Shown here: positions 1 through 9,192 of the stretch, piece by piece
Position numbering within the stretch: the stretch's first letter is position 1
How the letters are laid out: every line of letters begins with the position of its first letter
NCBI GenBank assembly: GCA_020850535.1
Contig: JADZEM010000217.1
Coordinates: 1-64,000, forward strand
DNA: 64,000 bases
Direction of reading: 5' to 3'
Source: Chloroflexota bacterium
GTDB taxonomy: Bacteria > Chloroflexota > UBA6077 > JACCZL01
Notes under the pieces: model-generated
Seen by the model: the letters and a program-made list of their open reading frames with translations, nothing else
Database searches by the model: none
Told to the model about the DNA's origin: nothing
Translations under genes and position numbers: made by a program

Positions 1-149
1 CGCCTACACGCATGCCGTCGCTGCGCGACGGACACCGGGCACGGACAGGGACTGGTGAGACTACAGCGTCGCGCAGCGACTGCAGGATCGTAGGCGGGGC
101 TTTCAAGCCCCGACGCGGCGGCACGACAACATCAACATGCAATCGCCCT
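1..149 (-). repeat. Palindromic intergenic element, family A, copy 1 (cut by window edge)
   Basis: The right end reads CATGCAATCGCCCT, the terminal sequence shared with the copies at 10269-10923, 47305-47409 and 59277-59382. Inside is the GGGGCTTTCAAGCCCC dyad (about 97-112), next to GTAGGCGGGG, and an inverted pair built on GTCGCTGCGCGAC and GTCGCGCAGCGAC. It lies in the opposite orientation to the tandem array near 10.3 kb and continues beyond base 1. No coding function is apparent. Confidence 0.75.
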
Positions 150-324
150 GGGGCATCGACGCCCGAGCTGTACCGTGAGAAGTCCGCAACTTCGCTCTCG
201 CATGTGTATATACATACGCGATCAAAAGTTAAGGGTAGCGAGCAGGATGGACGAACTGGTGATACGTTCGCCCTGGACTGGCATCCTGCATCGACTGGCC
301 CGAATCACCAGAGGAGGCGCCACC

Positions 325-804
325 ATGAGTTCACGAGCAGCAGGACTCGCCGACGCGTTCGAGCGGGCGAACGCCGCCGTCATCGCCGCTGTCGAGGCCT
401 GTTCAGACGCGCAGGTCCGGGCCATCTGCGAGGCCGAAGGCTGGTCGGTGGCCGTGGCGGCGCACCACGTGGCGCAGACCCACGTGGCGCTGGCCGGCCT
501 GATCCAGTTGATGGCGAGCGGTCAGCCGCTCCCGCCGATCACGATGGAGATGATCGACGCCGGCAACGCCCAGCACGCCGAGGAGTTCAAGAACGTCTCG
601 AAGGCTGACACGCTGGCGGCGCTCCGGACCAACGGAGCTGCTGCCGCGAGTGTCGTGCGCGGCCTGAGCGACGAGCAGCTCGACCGACGCTCGCCGATGT
701 CATTCGTCGGCGGCGCCGAGTGGAGCACGGCGGACATCATCGAGCGCATCCTGATCGGCCACCCGACGGAGCACGTCCAGAGCATCACGGCGGCCGTCAG
801 CTAG
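325..804 (+). CDS. DinB-like / mycothiol-maleylpyruvate isomerase N-terminal-type protein
   Basis: A 159-residue, mostly helical protein starting MSSRAAGLADAF. The start is ATG 325 because GAGGAGG at 311-317 lies just ahead of it; reading further upstream enters the repeat element. The layout fits the DinB four-helix-bundle superfamily, whose members often act as metal-dependent thiol transferases or detoxification enzymes. His residues in the AAHHVAQTHVALAG stretch (about residues 48-61) and a C-terminal GHPTEHVQS motif could supply metal ligands. The gene stands alone, ahead of the convergent phosphohexomutase. The superfamily call rests on helical pattern and His placement, so the specific function is open. 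Confidence 0.6.
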   Translation: MSSRAAGLADAFERANAAVIAAVEACSDAQVRAICEAEGWSVAVAAHHVAQTHVALAGLIQLMASGQPLPPITMEMIDAGNAQHAEEFKNVSKADTLAALRTNGAAAASVVRGLSDEQLDRRSPMSFVGGAEWSTADIIERILIGHPTEHVQSITAAVS

Positions 805-836
805 CACTCCACCACGCAGAAGGCGGCGTCGTACCC

Positions 837-890
837 GTCATCCCGAGCCGAGCGAGCGTGCGAACGCAGTCGAGGGATCTTGCTCACGCT
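837..890. repeat. Single arm of GTCATCC...GGATCT repeat family B
   Basis: This half element reads GTCATCCCGAGCCGAGCGAG and continues to GAGGGATCTT. The same arm occurs as long inverted repeats at 23167-23284, 43369-43529, 50852-51017 and 52238-52380. Here only one arm is seen, after the DinB-like gene. Confidence 0.5.
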
Positions 891-956
891 ACAGAATGGC
901 AACGTGGTAGCAACAGGCGCCGTTGGGTCGGGGGGTGAGAGCCTTCTTTCCGACGA

Positions 957-2381
957 TCAGTGGCCGCCGATGGCCGGCGAGGTCGCCGTTGGCGGCCACT
1001 TGCTCATGTTGACGCTCGGCTGGGCAGCCAGCAGATCGTGCATGACCTTGTAGATCTGGTCCAGCTTCTCGGGGCTGCGCGCCTCGCAGCGGACCGTCAG
1101 CGCCGGCGACGTATTCGAGTTCCGCACCAGCGCCCAGCCATCTCCAAAATCGGCCCGTGCGCCGTCGATGTCGATGACCGGGTACTTCGCCGCGAGCTGA
1201 TCCCGCAGGGCCGCCACCACCCCAAACTTCTTGTCGTCTGGGCAGTGCAGCTGAATCAGGTGCGTGGCGTAGAGCGGCGGCAGCTGGGAGAACTGCGCCG
1301 AGAGCGGCTTGTCCGAACGGGACAGGATGCTCAACACGCGACCGGCCGCGATCAACGCATCGTCCACGGGGTAGTAGTTCTCGCCCAGGAAGATGTGGCC
1401 GGAGAGTTCGCCACCCAGCAGGATGCCCTCGGCCTTCATCCGCCGCTTCATGAATGAGTGGCCGGTCTTCCCAAGCTGCGGGTTGCCACCGTGCGCCTTC
1501 ACGTCGGCCAGGGTGTTGAGCGACGACTTCACGTCCAGCAAGACCGTCGAGCCAGGGTGACGCGTCAGCAGGTCACGCGCCAGCAGGATGTTGATGAAGT
1601 CGGCCTCCCAGCGAAAGCCCTTCTCGTCGCAGACGCCGAGGCGGTCGCCGTCGCCGTCCCAGGCCAGCCCGACCTCGGCCCCCACCTCGGGCACCAGCTT
1701 CATCAGGTCAGCCATATTGGCAGGATCCTCCGGATCCGGCAGGTGGTTGGGGAAGGTCGAGTCCGGCTCGGTGTACAGCTCGACCACCTCGCAGCCGAGC
1801 TTCCGCAGCATCTCGGGCACGAACAAGCCCGCCACGCCGTTGCCGGTGTCCACCACGACCTTCATCGGCCGCGCGAGGTTCACCAGCGAGGCGATCTTGG
1901 CGTAGTAGTCGGGGCGAGGATCCCACCGGCTGAGCGCGCCGCTGCCGGTCTCGAAGTCGCCGGCCAGGGCCAGGTCGCGGACCTCGCGGATCTCCTCCTC
2001 GGCAATCGGGAGGGCGTCGGCCTCGACCATCTTGATGCCGTTGTACTCGACGGGGTTGTGACTGGCCGTGATGTTGACGCCGCCGGAGGTCTTCCGGTGG
2101 ATCGTGGCGAAGTACATCAGGGGCGACGTGGCATCGCCGATGTCCGTCACGTCGCAGCCGGAGGCCAGCGCGCCCTCGATGAACGCGCCCTTCAGACCGG
2201 GGGTGTGTGGTCGCAGGTCGCCGCCCACCACCATGCTCGAACCGCCACGCCGTCGGAGCCACGTGCCCCAGGCCTGACCGATCAGGCGGGTCACGTCGGG
2301 TGTCAGGTCGGTGCCCGCGAGTCCGCGAATGTCGTACGCCCGAAACATGTGCGGATTGATGGTCGGCGTGCCGTCAGCCAC
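957..2381 (-). CDS. manB: Phosphomannomutase/phosphoglucomutase
   Basis: A 474-residue alpha-D-phosphohexomutase that interconverts hexose 1- and 6-phosphates for nucleotide-sugar and envelope synthesis. The N-terminal FRAYDIRG motif, the catalytic phosphoserine loop ITASHNPVEYNG, the metal-binding loop DGDGDRLG and the sugar-binding GGELSGH motif are all present in family order, and the length is normal. GTG 2381 is the chosen start: it is preceded by a GGGAGA ribosome site and puts the FRAYDIRG motif about 12 residues in. A longer reading adds unconserved residues. The family includes both ManB- and AlgC-type enzymes, and sequence alone does not settle which sugar is preferred. Confidence 0.93.
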   Translation of the reverse strand: MADGTPTINPHMFRAYDIRGLAGTDLTPDVTRLIGQAWGTWLRRRGGSSMVVGGDLRPHTPGLKGAFIEGALASGCDVTDIGDATSPLMYFATIHRKTSGGVNITASHNPVEYNGIKMVEADALPIAEEEIREVRDLALAGDFETGSGALSRWDPRPDYYAKIASLVNLARPMKVVVDTGNGVAGLFVPEMLRKLGCEVVELYTEPDSTFPNHLPDPEDPANMADLMKLVPEVGAEVGLAWDGDGDRLGVCDEKGFRWEADFINILLARDLLTRHPGSTVLLDVKSSLNTLADVKAHGGNPQLGKTGHSFMKRRMKAEGILLGGELSGHIFLGENYYPVDDALIAAGRVLSILSRSDKPLSAQFSQLPPLYATHLIQLHCPDDKKFGVVAALRDQLAAKYPVIDIDGARADFGDGWALVRNSNTSPALTVRCEARSPEKLDQIYKVMHDLLAAQPSVNMSKWPPTATSPAIGGH

Positions 2382-2498
2382 GTCCGGTCTCCCTTCGGGT
2401 CGCGGGCCTGCAACCGATGGTGGCCGAGCGCCCGCTGCCCTGCTGATATCTGCTGCAAAACTGGTGCTTCGACACTGTACCACGGCCCCAGGCGTCCA

Positions 2499-2527
2499 TT
2501 CGCACGGACATTCTGGCGTGGTACAAC
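2499..2527 (+). promoter_or_regulatory. Predicted promoter of the PHP gene, possibly leaderless
   Basis: TTCGCA (2499-2504) and TACAAC (2522-2527) are separated by 17 bases. Transcription would start about seven bases further on, at or next to the GTG start codon at 2534, and no ribosome site precedes that codon. The -35 match is partial. Confidence 0.35.
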
Positions 2528-2533
2528 GCTCGG

Positions 2534-3385
2534 GTGACCAGCCCAGCCGCCCATGATTGTTACGTCGATCTCCACCTGCACACCACGTGGTCGGACGGCC
2601 GCTGGACGCCGCGCCGGGTCGTCGAAGAGGCTGTGACGGCCAACCTTGCGGCTATCGCCATCACCGACCATGACGTGCTCGGCGGCCTTGCCGAAGCGCA
2701 GACGGCGGCGGCAGAGCACGGCGTTGCGCTCCTGCCCGGCATCGAACTGACGGCTGACTGGCACGGGCGGACCGTCCACATGCTCGGCTACGGCATCGAT
2801 CCGGCCAACGAACGGCTCGTCGCCGCGCTCGATCGGGGCCGCGAGATCATGGCCACCCACGTGGACGCGGTGCTGGCTGCCCTGGAGGCGGCCGGCACGC
2901 CGCTGACGCTCGACCATCTGAAGGGGATCAGGACGCGCTACGCCAGCGGCGCGGCGCTGGTGCTGGCGATGGTGCAGCAAGGCGTCCTCCGCAAGGCGAA
3001 GAACGGCGCAAGCCTGCTCAAACTGGCGAGCCAGGAGCCGCGCGCCTACACGGCCGCAGAGGCCATCGACCTGATCCACGCGGCGGGAGGGCTGGCCGTC
3101 CTGGCCCATCCCGCTCGAACGATCAAGAACCGCCCGCACCTGCCAGCCGACGAGCTGCGCCCGCTGGCGGATGCCGGCCTGGACGGCATCGAGGTCTGGC
3201 AGATCATCCACCGGCCGCGGGAGCGCGAGCACTACGCCGCCGTGGCCGATGAGCTTGGCCTGCTGGTGACGGGCGGCTCGGACTGCCACGGCCCGCGCAG
3301 CAAGGACGGCGCCCGGATCGGCAGCCAGCAGGTACCATACGCCGTCTACGAGCTACTTCTGGAACGGCTCACCGCCCACCCCTAG
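2534..3385 (+). CDS. PHP-domain metal-dependent phosphoesterase
   Basis: A 283-residue single-domain PHP protein. The four metal-binding motifs are visible: DLHLHTTWSDG near residue 13, AITDHD near 45, the PGIE segment with its Glu near 72, and late HPAR and DCHG motifs. The family hydrolyses phosphoesters; close relatives include RNase AM/YciV-type 5'-3' exonuclease and 3',5'-bisphosphate nucleotidases. The gene diverges from the phosphohexomutase and converges on purC. GTG 2534 is used because the conserved HLHTTWSDG motif follows it directly. Substrate not determinable. Confidence 0.88.
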   Translation: MTSPAAHDCYVDLHLHTTWSDGRWTPRRVVEEAVTANLAAIAITDHDVLGGLAEAQTAAAEHGVALLPGIELTADWHGRTVHMLGYGIDPANERLVAALDRGREIMATHVDAVLAALEAAGTPLTLDHLKGIRTRYASGAALVLAMVQQGVLRKAKNGASLLKLASQEPRAYTAAEAIDLIHAAGGLAVLAHPARTIKNRPHLPADELRPLADAGLDGIEVWQIIHRPREREHYAAVADELGLLVTGGSDCHGPRSKDGARIGSQQVPYAVYELLLERLTAHP

Positions 3386-3447
3386 CGTCGGCTGTGTTCC
3401 TTGATCGCCAATGCCGCACATGAACGGGATTTCGTCACGTACCGAGT

Positions 3448-4365
3448 TCAGTCCGGGCTTACCAGGCGCTGGAACGCCTCGCGGTAGCGGTTCGAGGTCT
3501 CCAGCACCACAGCGTCTGACAATGGCGGCGGGGGCGGCTGCTTGTTCCAGCCCATCGCTTCGAGGGCGTCGCGGATCGGCTGCTTGTCGAGCGAGGGCGG
3601 CGTCCGGCCCGGCTCGTACCCCTCCAGCGGCCAGAACCGCGACGAGTCAGGCGTCAGCACCTCGTCGATCAGGATCACTTCGCCGTCCAGCAACCCGAAC
3701 TCGAACTTCGTGTCGGCGACGATGATGCCGCGCGCCAGGGCGTACTCGTGGGCGGCCGTGTACAGCGCGATGCTCTTCGCTTCAAGGATGCCGGCCAGTT
3801 CATGTCCGATGCGGTCAGCCAGCTCGGTGCGCGTCAGCGGGAGATCGTGGCCCTCAGCCTCCTTGGTGCTCGGCGTGAAGCGGACCTCGGGCAGCTTGCC
3901 GGCCTCAAGGATGCCGGCCGGCAGCGGCTCGCCGGCCAGCGTCCCGTGCTGTCGGTATTCGGCCCAGCCCGAACCGGCCAGGTAGCCGCGCACCACGCAC
4001 TCGACATCCAGCCGCTGGCACTTCTTGACCAGCATGGCCCGACCCACCAGTTGCTCCCGTCGATGCGCGATCTCGGGCACAACCCCGGCAGGATCGTCGG
4101 TCAGGAAGTGGTTCGGCACGAGATCCTTGAACTGCTCGAACCAGAACGCCGACATCGACGACAGCACGATCCCCTTGCCAGGGATCGGCTCGCCCATCAC
4201 CACGTCGAACGCCGACAGCCGGTCGGTGGCCACGAACAGGAGCTGGTCGCCCAGATCGTAGATCTCGCGGACCTTGCCCCGGCCGATCAGCGGCAGCTCG
4301 GTGAGGCCGATCTCGGAGAGTGCCCTCGGGGCCGGCCCGCCATCGAGAAACGGGTGTCGATACAT
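3448..4365 (-). CDS. purC: Phosphoribosylaminoimidazole-succinocarboxamide synthase (SAICAR synthetase)
   Basis: A 305-residue PurC that ligates aspartate to carboxyaminoimidazole ribotide using ATP, in de novo purine synthesis. The opening IGRGKVREIYDLGDQLLFVA is the family ATP-binding start, followed by TDRLSAFDVV, the SSMSAFWF segment and the DTKFEFG and DEVLTPDSSRFW motifs near the C-terminal end. Length matches the ADE1-like class. The start lies 10 bases after the purB stop with a GGAG ribosome site, so the pair is cotranscribed. PurB acts immediately after PurC in the pathway. Confidence 0.96.
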   Translation of the reverse strand: MYRHPFLDGGPAPRALSEIGLTELPLIGRGKVREIYDLGDQLLFVATDRLSAFDVVMGEPIPGKGIVLSSMSAFWFEQFKDLVPNHFLTDDPAGVVPEIAHRREQLVGRAMLVKKCQRLDVECVVRGYLAGSGWAEYRQHGTLAGEPLPAGILEAGKLPEVRFTPSTKEAEGHDLPLTRTELADRIGHELAGILEAKSIALYTAAHEYALARGIIVADTKFEFGLLDGEVILIDEVLTPDSSRFWPLEGYEPGRTPPSLDKQPIRDALEAMGWNKQPPPPPLSDAVVLETSNRYREAFQRLVSPD

Positions 4366-4375
4366 CGTCTCCGTC

Positions 4376-5674
4376 TCAGGCCGGGATCAGGCCGAGCCGC
4401 TTGAACGGCACGTCGATCCCCTGCATGTGGTGATCCAGCTCGAAGCACTCGTCAAGCTGCGCGGCCGTGAGCCGCTCGGTGACGCGCGGATCGCTCAGCA
4501 GCACCGTCTTGAGGTCGCTCTCGCCAGCCCAGACCCGCTTTGCCCCGGCCTGCACGATCAGGTAGGCGTCGTTGCGGATCATGCCGCTCTGGACCAGCTT
4601 GAGCAGCACCCGCTCCGAGAAGATCAGGCCGCGCGTCGAGCGCAGATTCTGGAACATCCGCTCCGGGAAGACGTCGAGCCGCTCCATGATGTCGGAGAAG
4701 ATCCGCAGCATGTAGTCCAGCGCGACGGTCGCATCTGGCAGGATGATGCGCTCCGCCGACGAGTGGCTGATGTCGCGCTCGTGCCAGAGCGCCACGTTCT
4801 CCAGGGCCGGCAGCGCCGCCGCGCGGACGACCCGCGCCAGCCCGCAGATCCGCTCGGTCAGCTCAGGATTGCGCTTGTGCGGCATCGAGGAGCTGCCCTG
4901 CTGGCCGGCCGAGAACGGCTCGGCCACCTCCATGACCTCGGTCCGCTGAAGCGAGCGGATCTCCGTCGCCATCATCTCCAGCGTCGCCGCGACCACCGCC
5001 AGCGCCGAGACGTAGGCGGCGTGTCGGTCCCGCTGGAGGATCTGGGTCGAGGCCTCAGCCGGGGCGATCCCCAGCCGTTCGCAGACCACGTCCTCGACGC
5101 GGGCTGGCACGTTGGCGTGCGTCCCGACCGCCCCCGAGATCTGCCCGACGGCGATCTCCTTGCGGGCCGCCTGGAGCCGCTCTCGATTGCGCCGGATCAT
5201 CGCCACCCAGACCGCCAGCTTGTGCCCGAAGGTGGTCGGCTCAGCGTGGATGCCGTGCGAGCGCCCGATGCAGACGGTGTCTTTGTGCTCGACGGCCTTC
5301 GCGCTGACGGCCCGCTCCAGCCGGTCGACATCGGCCAGCAAGATGTCGGTGGCCTCGACCAGTTGCAGCGATGTCGCGGTGTCCCAGACGTCGGACGAGG
5401 TCAGCCCGAAGTGGATGTACCGCCCGGCCGGCCCGGCCGACTCGGCCATGCTCCGCACGAACGCGATCACGTCGTGCCGCGTCTCCTGGAAGACCTCGCC
5501 GATCCGCTTCAGGTCGAACGTCGCGGCGCGGATGGCCGGCAGCGCGTCCGTCGGCACCACCCCGATCTCGGCCCAGGCCTCGCAGACGGCGACCTCGACC
5601 CGCCGCCAGTACTCGTACTTCTGCTCATCCGCCCAGATGCGGGCCATGTCGGGGAACGAATAGCGAGGAATCAC
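4376..5674 (-). CDS. purB: Adenylosuccinate lyase
   Basis: A 432-residue fumarase/aspartase-superfamily enzyme that cleaves SAICAR to AICAR and adenylosuccinate to AMP, releasing fumarate. The superfamily signature SSSMPHKRNP carries the flexible catalytic-loop serine. The N-terminal SFPDMARIWADEQKY segment and the GRSHGIHAEPTTFGHK motif with the catalytic His are also present. The start is GTG 5674, with AGGAG roughly ten bases upstream. It is the first gene of a purB-purC pair downstream of guaA and separated from it by a hairpin. Confidence 0.96.
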   Translation of the reverse strand: MIPRYSFPDMARIWADEQKYEYWRRVEVAVCEAWAEIGVVPTDALPAIRAATFDLKRIGEVFQETRHDVIAFVRSMAESAGPAGRYIHFGLTSSDVWDTATSLQLVEATDILLADVDRLERAVSAKAVEHKDTVCIGRSHGIHAEPTTFGHKLAVWVAMIRRNRERLQAARKEIAVGQISGAVGTHANVPARVEDVVCERLGIAPAEASTQILQRDRHAAYVSALAVVAATLEMMATEIRSLQRTEVMEVAEPFSAGQQGSSSMPHKRNPELTERICGLARVVRAAALPALENVALWHERDISHSSAERIILPDATVALDYMLRIFSDIMERLDVFPERMFQNLRSTRGLIFSERVLLKLVQSGMIRNDAYLIVQAGAKRVWAGESDLKTVLLSDPRVTERLTAAQLDECFELDHHMQGIDVPFKRLGLIPA

Positions 5675-5787
5675 CGAGCATCAACTCCTGGGGCGGGTCC
5701 GCGCACGAGCGAGCGCATCGGGTGACGCCGCATGCGCTGGCAGTGGCGACGAGAACTTCGGCAAGATGTGACGGGAGGCCCACACAG

Positions 5788-5813
5788 GACGGGCGAGCAT
5801 CTGCTCGCCCGTC
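5788..5813 (-). terminator. Perfect hairpin after guaA, candidate terminator
   Basis: A 12-bp perfect stem, GACGGGCGAGCA against TGCTCGCCCGTC, sits in the 159-base gap between guaA and purB. On the minus strand no good T-run follows, so it may act as a weak terminator or a processing or stability element. It would separate guaB-guaA from purB-purC. Confidence 0.5.
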
Positions 5814-5833
5814 TCTCTGATGTCGCTACGAGT

Positions 5834-7510
5834 TTACTCCCATTCGATGGTGCCCGGCGGCTTGGACGTGATGTCCAGAGTGACACGGTTGACCCCGGGC
5901 ACCTCGTTGACGATCCGATTGGAGATCCGCGCCAGCACCTCGTAGGGAACGCGCGCCCAGTCGGCTGTCATGCCGTCATCCGAGGTGACCATCCGCAGGG
6001 CCACCATGTGGCCGTAGGTGCGGAAGTCGCCCATCACGCCGACGGTCCGCAGCGGCGTCAGGACGGCGAAGCTCTGCCACATCTCGCGGTAGAGTCCGGC
6101 CGCCTTGATCTCGCTCATGACGACCCAGTCCGCGCCGCGCACCATCTCCAGCCGCTCCTCGGTCACCTCGCCGAGGATGCGGATCGAGAGGCCAGGGCCG
6201 GGGAACGGCTGCCGCCAGACCATGTCTTCCGGCAGCCCGAGCGCCATCCCGACCTCGCGGACCTCGTCCTTGAAGAGGTAGCGCAACGGCTCGACCAGCC
6301 GGAACGGCAGATCCTTGGGCAGCCCGCCGACGTTGTGGTGGGTCTTGATCTTCGACGCCGCCTTCGTCTCCGGAGCGGTGCTCTCGATCACGTCGGGGTA
6401 GAGCGTGCCCTGCGCCAGGTAGTCGATCTTCCCGAGCTTGCGGGCCTCCTCCGCGAAGACCTTGATGAACTCGCCGCCGACGATCTTGCGCTTCTGCTCG
6501 GGGTCGGTGATGCCGTTCAGCTCGCCCAGGAAGCGGTCGGCGGCGTCCACGGCGATCAGGTTGAACTTGAGGTGCTTCCCGAACGTCGCGACGGTCCGCT
6601 CCGGCTCCTCGCGCCGCATCAGGCCGTTGTTGACGAACACGCAGGTCAGTTGATCCCCGATCGCCTCGTGGATCAGCGACGCCGCCACGGCCGAGTCGAC
6701 GCCGCCCGAGAGCGCGCAGATCACCCGGCCGTTGCCGACCTGGGTGCGGATGTCGCTGACGGCCCGCTCGATGTAGTTCCCCGAGGTCCAGGTCGGTTCG
6801 CAGCCGCAGACCTTGTAGAGGAAGTTCTTGATGATGTCCTTCCCGAGCGGCGTGTGCACCACTTCGGGATGGAACTGGATGCCGATATGCCCCCGACTGT
6901 CGGCCATCGCCGCGAAGTCGGAGTTGTCGCTGCGAGCGATGATCTCAAAGCCAGGCGGCAGCTCGGTGACCTTGTCGCCGTGGCTCATCCAGACGCCGAA
7001 GCTGTCCGGCAGCCCGTAGAAGATCGCGCCGTCGCCGGCCGCGCGGTGCAGGTTGGCCGGGCCGTACTCGCGCTTGTTGCTCGGCGCGACCTTTCCGCCA
7101 AGCTGATGCGCCAGCAGCTGCATCCCGTAGCAGATACCGAGGATCGGCAGGCCGCTCTCCAGCACAAACCGCGGGATCAGCGGCGCGCCGTCGGCGTAGA
7201 CGCTGGCCGGGCCGCCGCTCAGAATCACGCCGCGCGGGTTCAGCGACGCGAACCGCTCGGGCGTGATGTCGTGCGGCAGCAGCTCGCAGTAGACGTTGGC
7301 CTCGCGGACGCGCCGCGCGATCAACTGGCTGTACTGCGAGCCGTAGTCGAGGATCGCGACGGCGTCACGGGCGGTCGGGTGAACCAGCTCGGGCGCGCCC
7401 TCGGACACGCCCGGCTGCTTCGCCATCGCCTCGGCCTCGGCGATCTCCAGATACGTGCCAACCTCGACGTCTCCCGAGACGGAGACGCGGGATGAGGTCC
7501 CGTCGCTCAC
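5834..7510 (-). CDS. guaA: GMP synthase (glutamine-hydrolysing)
   Basis: A 558-residue GuaA that aminates XMP to GMP using ATP and glutamine. The N-terminal class I amidotransferase domain shows [19 protein letters not shown], the nucleophile segment [11 protein letters not shown] with its Cys, and a late FHPEV His/Glu pair. The synthetase domain follows with the PP-loop [12 protein letters not shown], and the protein ends in the canonical GTIEWE. It has about 45 extra N-terminal residues compared with usual GuaA; ATG 7426 is an alternative start. GTG 7510 is preferred because it overlaps the guaB stop by four bases (GTGA), typical of translational coupling. Confidence 0.96.
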   Translation of the reverse strand: MSDGTSSRVSVSGDVEVGTYLEIAEAEAMAKQPGVSEGAPELVHPTARDAVAILDYGSQYSQLIARRVREANVYCELLPHDITPERFASLNPRGVILSGGPASVYADGAPLIPRFVLESGLPILGICYGMQLLAHQLGGKVAPSNKREYGPANLHRAAGDGAIFYGLPDSFGVWMSHGDKVTELPPGFEIIARSDNSDFAAMADSRGHIGIQFHPEVVHTPLGKDIIKNFLYKVCGCEPTWTSGNYIERAVSDIRTQVGNGRVICALSGGVDSAVAASLIHEAIGDQLTCVFVNNGLMRREEPERTVATFGKHLKFNLIAVDAADRFLGELNGITDPEQKRKIVGGEFIKVFAEEARKLGKIDYLAQGTLYPDVIESTAPETKAASKIKTHHNVGGLPKDLPFRLVEPLRYLFKDEVREVGMALGLPEDMVWRQPFPGPGLSIRILGEVTEERLEMVRGADWVVMSEIKAAGLYREMWQSFAVLTPLRTVGVMGDFRTYGHMVALRMVTSDDGMTADWARVPYEVLARISNRIVNEVPGVNRVTLDITSKPPGTIEWE

Positions 7511-8709
7511 TTGGCCCCCGCCAGCTGCCAGAGCTTGCCCTCGGTCTTGATCGAAGGAGCGATCACCATTTCGACGTCGTGCATCTCCGAGATGGTTGTC
7601 GCCCCGCAGACGCCCATGCAGGTGCGGATCGCCCCGACGAGGTTCTGCGTCCCGTCCGTCCGCGAGGTCGGGCCAAAGAGTACCTGTTCCAGCGTCCCGC
7701 TGACCCCGACGCGGATGCGGGTGCCGCGCGGCAGCGCGCCATGCGGCGTCGCCATGCCCCAGTGGTGGCCCCGCCCGGGGGCCTCGGCGGTCTGCGCGAA
7801 CGGCGAGCCGAGCATGACGGCGTCCGCGCCGCTGGCCAGCGCCTTGTTGATGTCGCCGCCGGTCCGCATGCCGCCGTCCGTGATGATCGGGACGTACCGG
7901 CCCGTCTCGCGGTAGTAGACGTCGCGCGCCTCGCTGCAGTCGATGGTCGCCGTCACCTGCGGCACGCCCACGCCGAGCACCTCGCGGCTGGTGCAGGCCG
8001 CCCCCGGCCCGACGCCGACCAGCAGCCCGCTGACGCCCGTCCGGAGCAGCTCCAGCGCCGCCGCGAACGAGACGCAGTTGCCGACGACGACGGGGATCGG
8101 CATGGCAGCGCAGAGCTTCGCAAGGTCGAGCGCCTCGCCGCGCGTGCGGTAGCGGACCGTGCTCACCGTGGACTGCACGACGAAGATATCTGCGCCGGCA
8201 GCGGCGGCCACCTGTCCGAGATGGGCGGCGTTCGCCGGGGTGGACGAGACGGCGGCCAGCACGCCAGCGGCCTTGATCTCCTGGATCCGAGCAGCGACGA
8301 GGTCGTCGCGCATGGGGGCGCGGTACAGCTGCTGGAGCAGCGACGTGACCTCGCTGGCCGGGGCCTCCGCGATCTGGGCAAGCTGTTCCTCGGGGCGCTC
8401 GTAGCGGGTCTGCAAGCCTTCCAGGTTGAGCACAGCCAGACCGCCGGCCTTCCCGAGCGTGACGGCGAACGCCGGATCAACCACGCCATCCATGGCCGAG
8501 GCGAGGATCGGGAGGCCCAGCTTGTGCGGCCCGAGCCTCCAGGAGAGATCGATCTCCTCCGGATCGACGGTCAGCGTACCGGGCACCAGGGCGACGTCGT
8601 CAAAGCCATAGGCATGGCGCAGGCGGCTTGCGCCTCGTGGCCTGTCGAGGTTTGCGCCGAGGTTTGCAGAGAGATCGGGAGTCGGGCCGCTAGTCAAACT
8701 GGTTGCCAT
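7507..8709 (-). CDS. guaB: IMP dehydrogenase family protein, CBS-less GuaB3 type
   Basis: A 400-residue (beta/alpha)8 enzyme of the IMPDH/GMP reductase family. The catalytic loop GPGAACTSR carries the active-site Cys, and [20 protein letters not shown] matches the phosphate-binding region. The CBS pair found in standard IMPDH is absent, and the length and opening ([11 protein letters not shown]) fit the GuaB3 subgroup known from Actinobacteria, cyanobacteria and Chloroflexota. Its place directly before guaA suggests a role in GMP supply, though GuaB3 members differ in activity. ATG 8709 has GGAGG nine bases upstream. It heads the operon and has a long structured leader. Confidence 0.88.
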   Translation of the reverse strand: MATSLTSGPTPDLSANLGANLDRPRGASRLRHAYGFDDVALVPGTLTVDPEEIDLSWRLGPHKLGLPILASAMDGVVDPAFAVTLGKAGGLAVLNLEGLQTRYERPEEQLAQIAEAPASEVTSLLQQLYRAPMRDDLVAARIQEIKAAGVLAAVSSTPANAAHLGQVAAAAGADIFVVQSTVSTVRYRTRGEALDLAKLCAAMPIPVVVGNCVSFAAALELLRTGVSGLLVGVGPGAACTSREVLGVGVPQVTATIDCSEARDVYYRETGRYVPIITDGGMRTGGDINKALASGADAVMLGSPFAQTAEAPGRGHHWGMATPHGALPRGTRIRVGVSGTLEQVLFGPTSRTDGTQNLVGAIRTCMGVCGATTISEMHDVEMVIAPSIKTEGKLWQLAGAK

Positions 8710-8987
8710 CTGCGCCTCCGTATCGAGCTTGCAGAACGAACGACCGAACGCGAAAGCTGGGGGATAGCCAACGACCGCCCCCAGACAGGGGCGGCCGTTC
8801 TGTCGATCGTGCGGGAGGTGAGCGCGGTCCCACCTAAACAGAAACCCCGGGGGCGAAGGCCCACGGGGCGGCAGTCAGGGCGCACCGAGGCCGCACTGCG
8901 GCTACGGCACCTCCTCGGATGGTGGTAGTGCTCGGGCACGAGCCTCCCCGTAAGACCTACCTGGGTCGTCGTACAAGCGGTTTGTTG
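8710..8987 (-). promoter_or_regulatory. Long structured 5' leader of the guaB-guaA operon
   Basis: About 278 nt separate the predicted transcription start (near 8987) from the guaB ATG. In transcript order the leader can form a GTAGT/ACTAC stem enclosing three small hairpins, then CCGAGG...CCTCGG (8885-8918) with an inner CCGCA/TGCGG stem, then a terminator-like hairpin with T-rich tail, then a second strong hairpin with GCCGCCCC pairing GGGGGCGG (about 8775-8805). Such a layout suggests attenuation or a riboswitch, but it matches no purine, PRPP or guanidine riboswitch consensus that I recognise. Confidence 0.5.
8836..8868 (-). terminator. Intrinsic terminator inside the guaB leader
   Basis: On the minus strand CCCCGTGGGC and GCCCCCGGGG pair around a CTTC loop and are followed directly by TTTCTGTTT. 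It lies about 120 nt after the predicted start and about 130 nt before guaB, so it is well placed for attenuation. It could instead end a separate small RNA of about 150 nt. Confidence 0.6.
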
Positions 8988-8993
8988 CCTACT

Positions 8994-9022
8994 ACTGTAC
9001 GGATACGCTAGCAGGGCGTCAA
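8994..9022 (-). promoter_or_regulatory. Predicted promoter of guaB-guaA
   Basis: On the minus strand TTGACG (9022-9017) and TACAGT (8999-8994) are 17 bases apart, a near-consensus housekeeping-sigma arrangement. Transcription would begin close to 8987. Confidence 0.65.
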
Positions 9023-9106
9023 GCGGCCCGGGCACGAATTCGATGTCACAATTTCGGCGTGGACGCGCAGTCGAACGTTATGACGAGGCTGCCGTCCGCG
9101 CACAGA

Positions 9107-9139
9107 ACGACCCCGGCAACGAGCTGTCGCCGGGGTCGT
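9107..9139 (-). terminator. Hairpin terminator after the Rad52-like gene
   Basis: An 11-bp perfect stem, ACGACCCCGGC with GCCGGGGTCGT, begins about 54 bases past the stop of the Rad52-like gene. The tail on the minus strand is only TTCTG, but the stem is very stable. It separates this gene from the guaB promoter. Confidence 0.6.
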
Positions 9140-9192
9140 CCGCCGTATCGAGCGCGTCCCCCGACGCGCTCACGGGTGGAAGGGGTTCCGCG

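Noticed and set aside
8821-8835. T-box riboswitch suggested by TGGGACCGCG in the guaB leader
   Set aside because: The flanking antiterminator helices of a T-box cannot be drawn (no second helix after the bulge), the matching tRNA would need a C discriminator, and control of a purine gene by a T-box is not expected. Kept only as a comment on an unassigned leader.
957-8928. Long plus-strand open frames opposite manB, purC, purB, guaA and guaB
   Set aside because: High GC makes antisense frames long. They are Arg/His/Asp-rich without motifs, while the opposite strand codes well-known enzymes.
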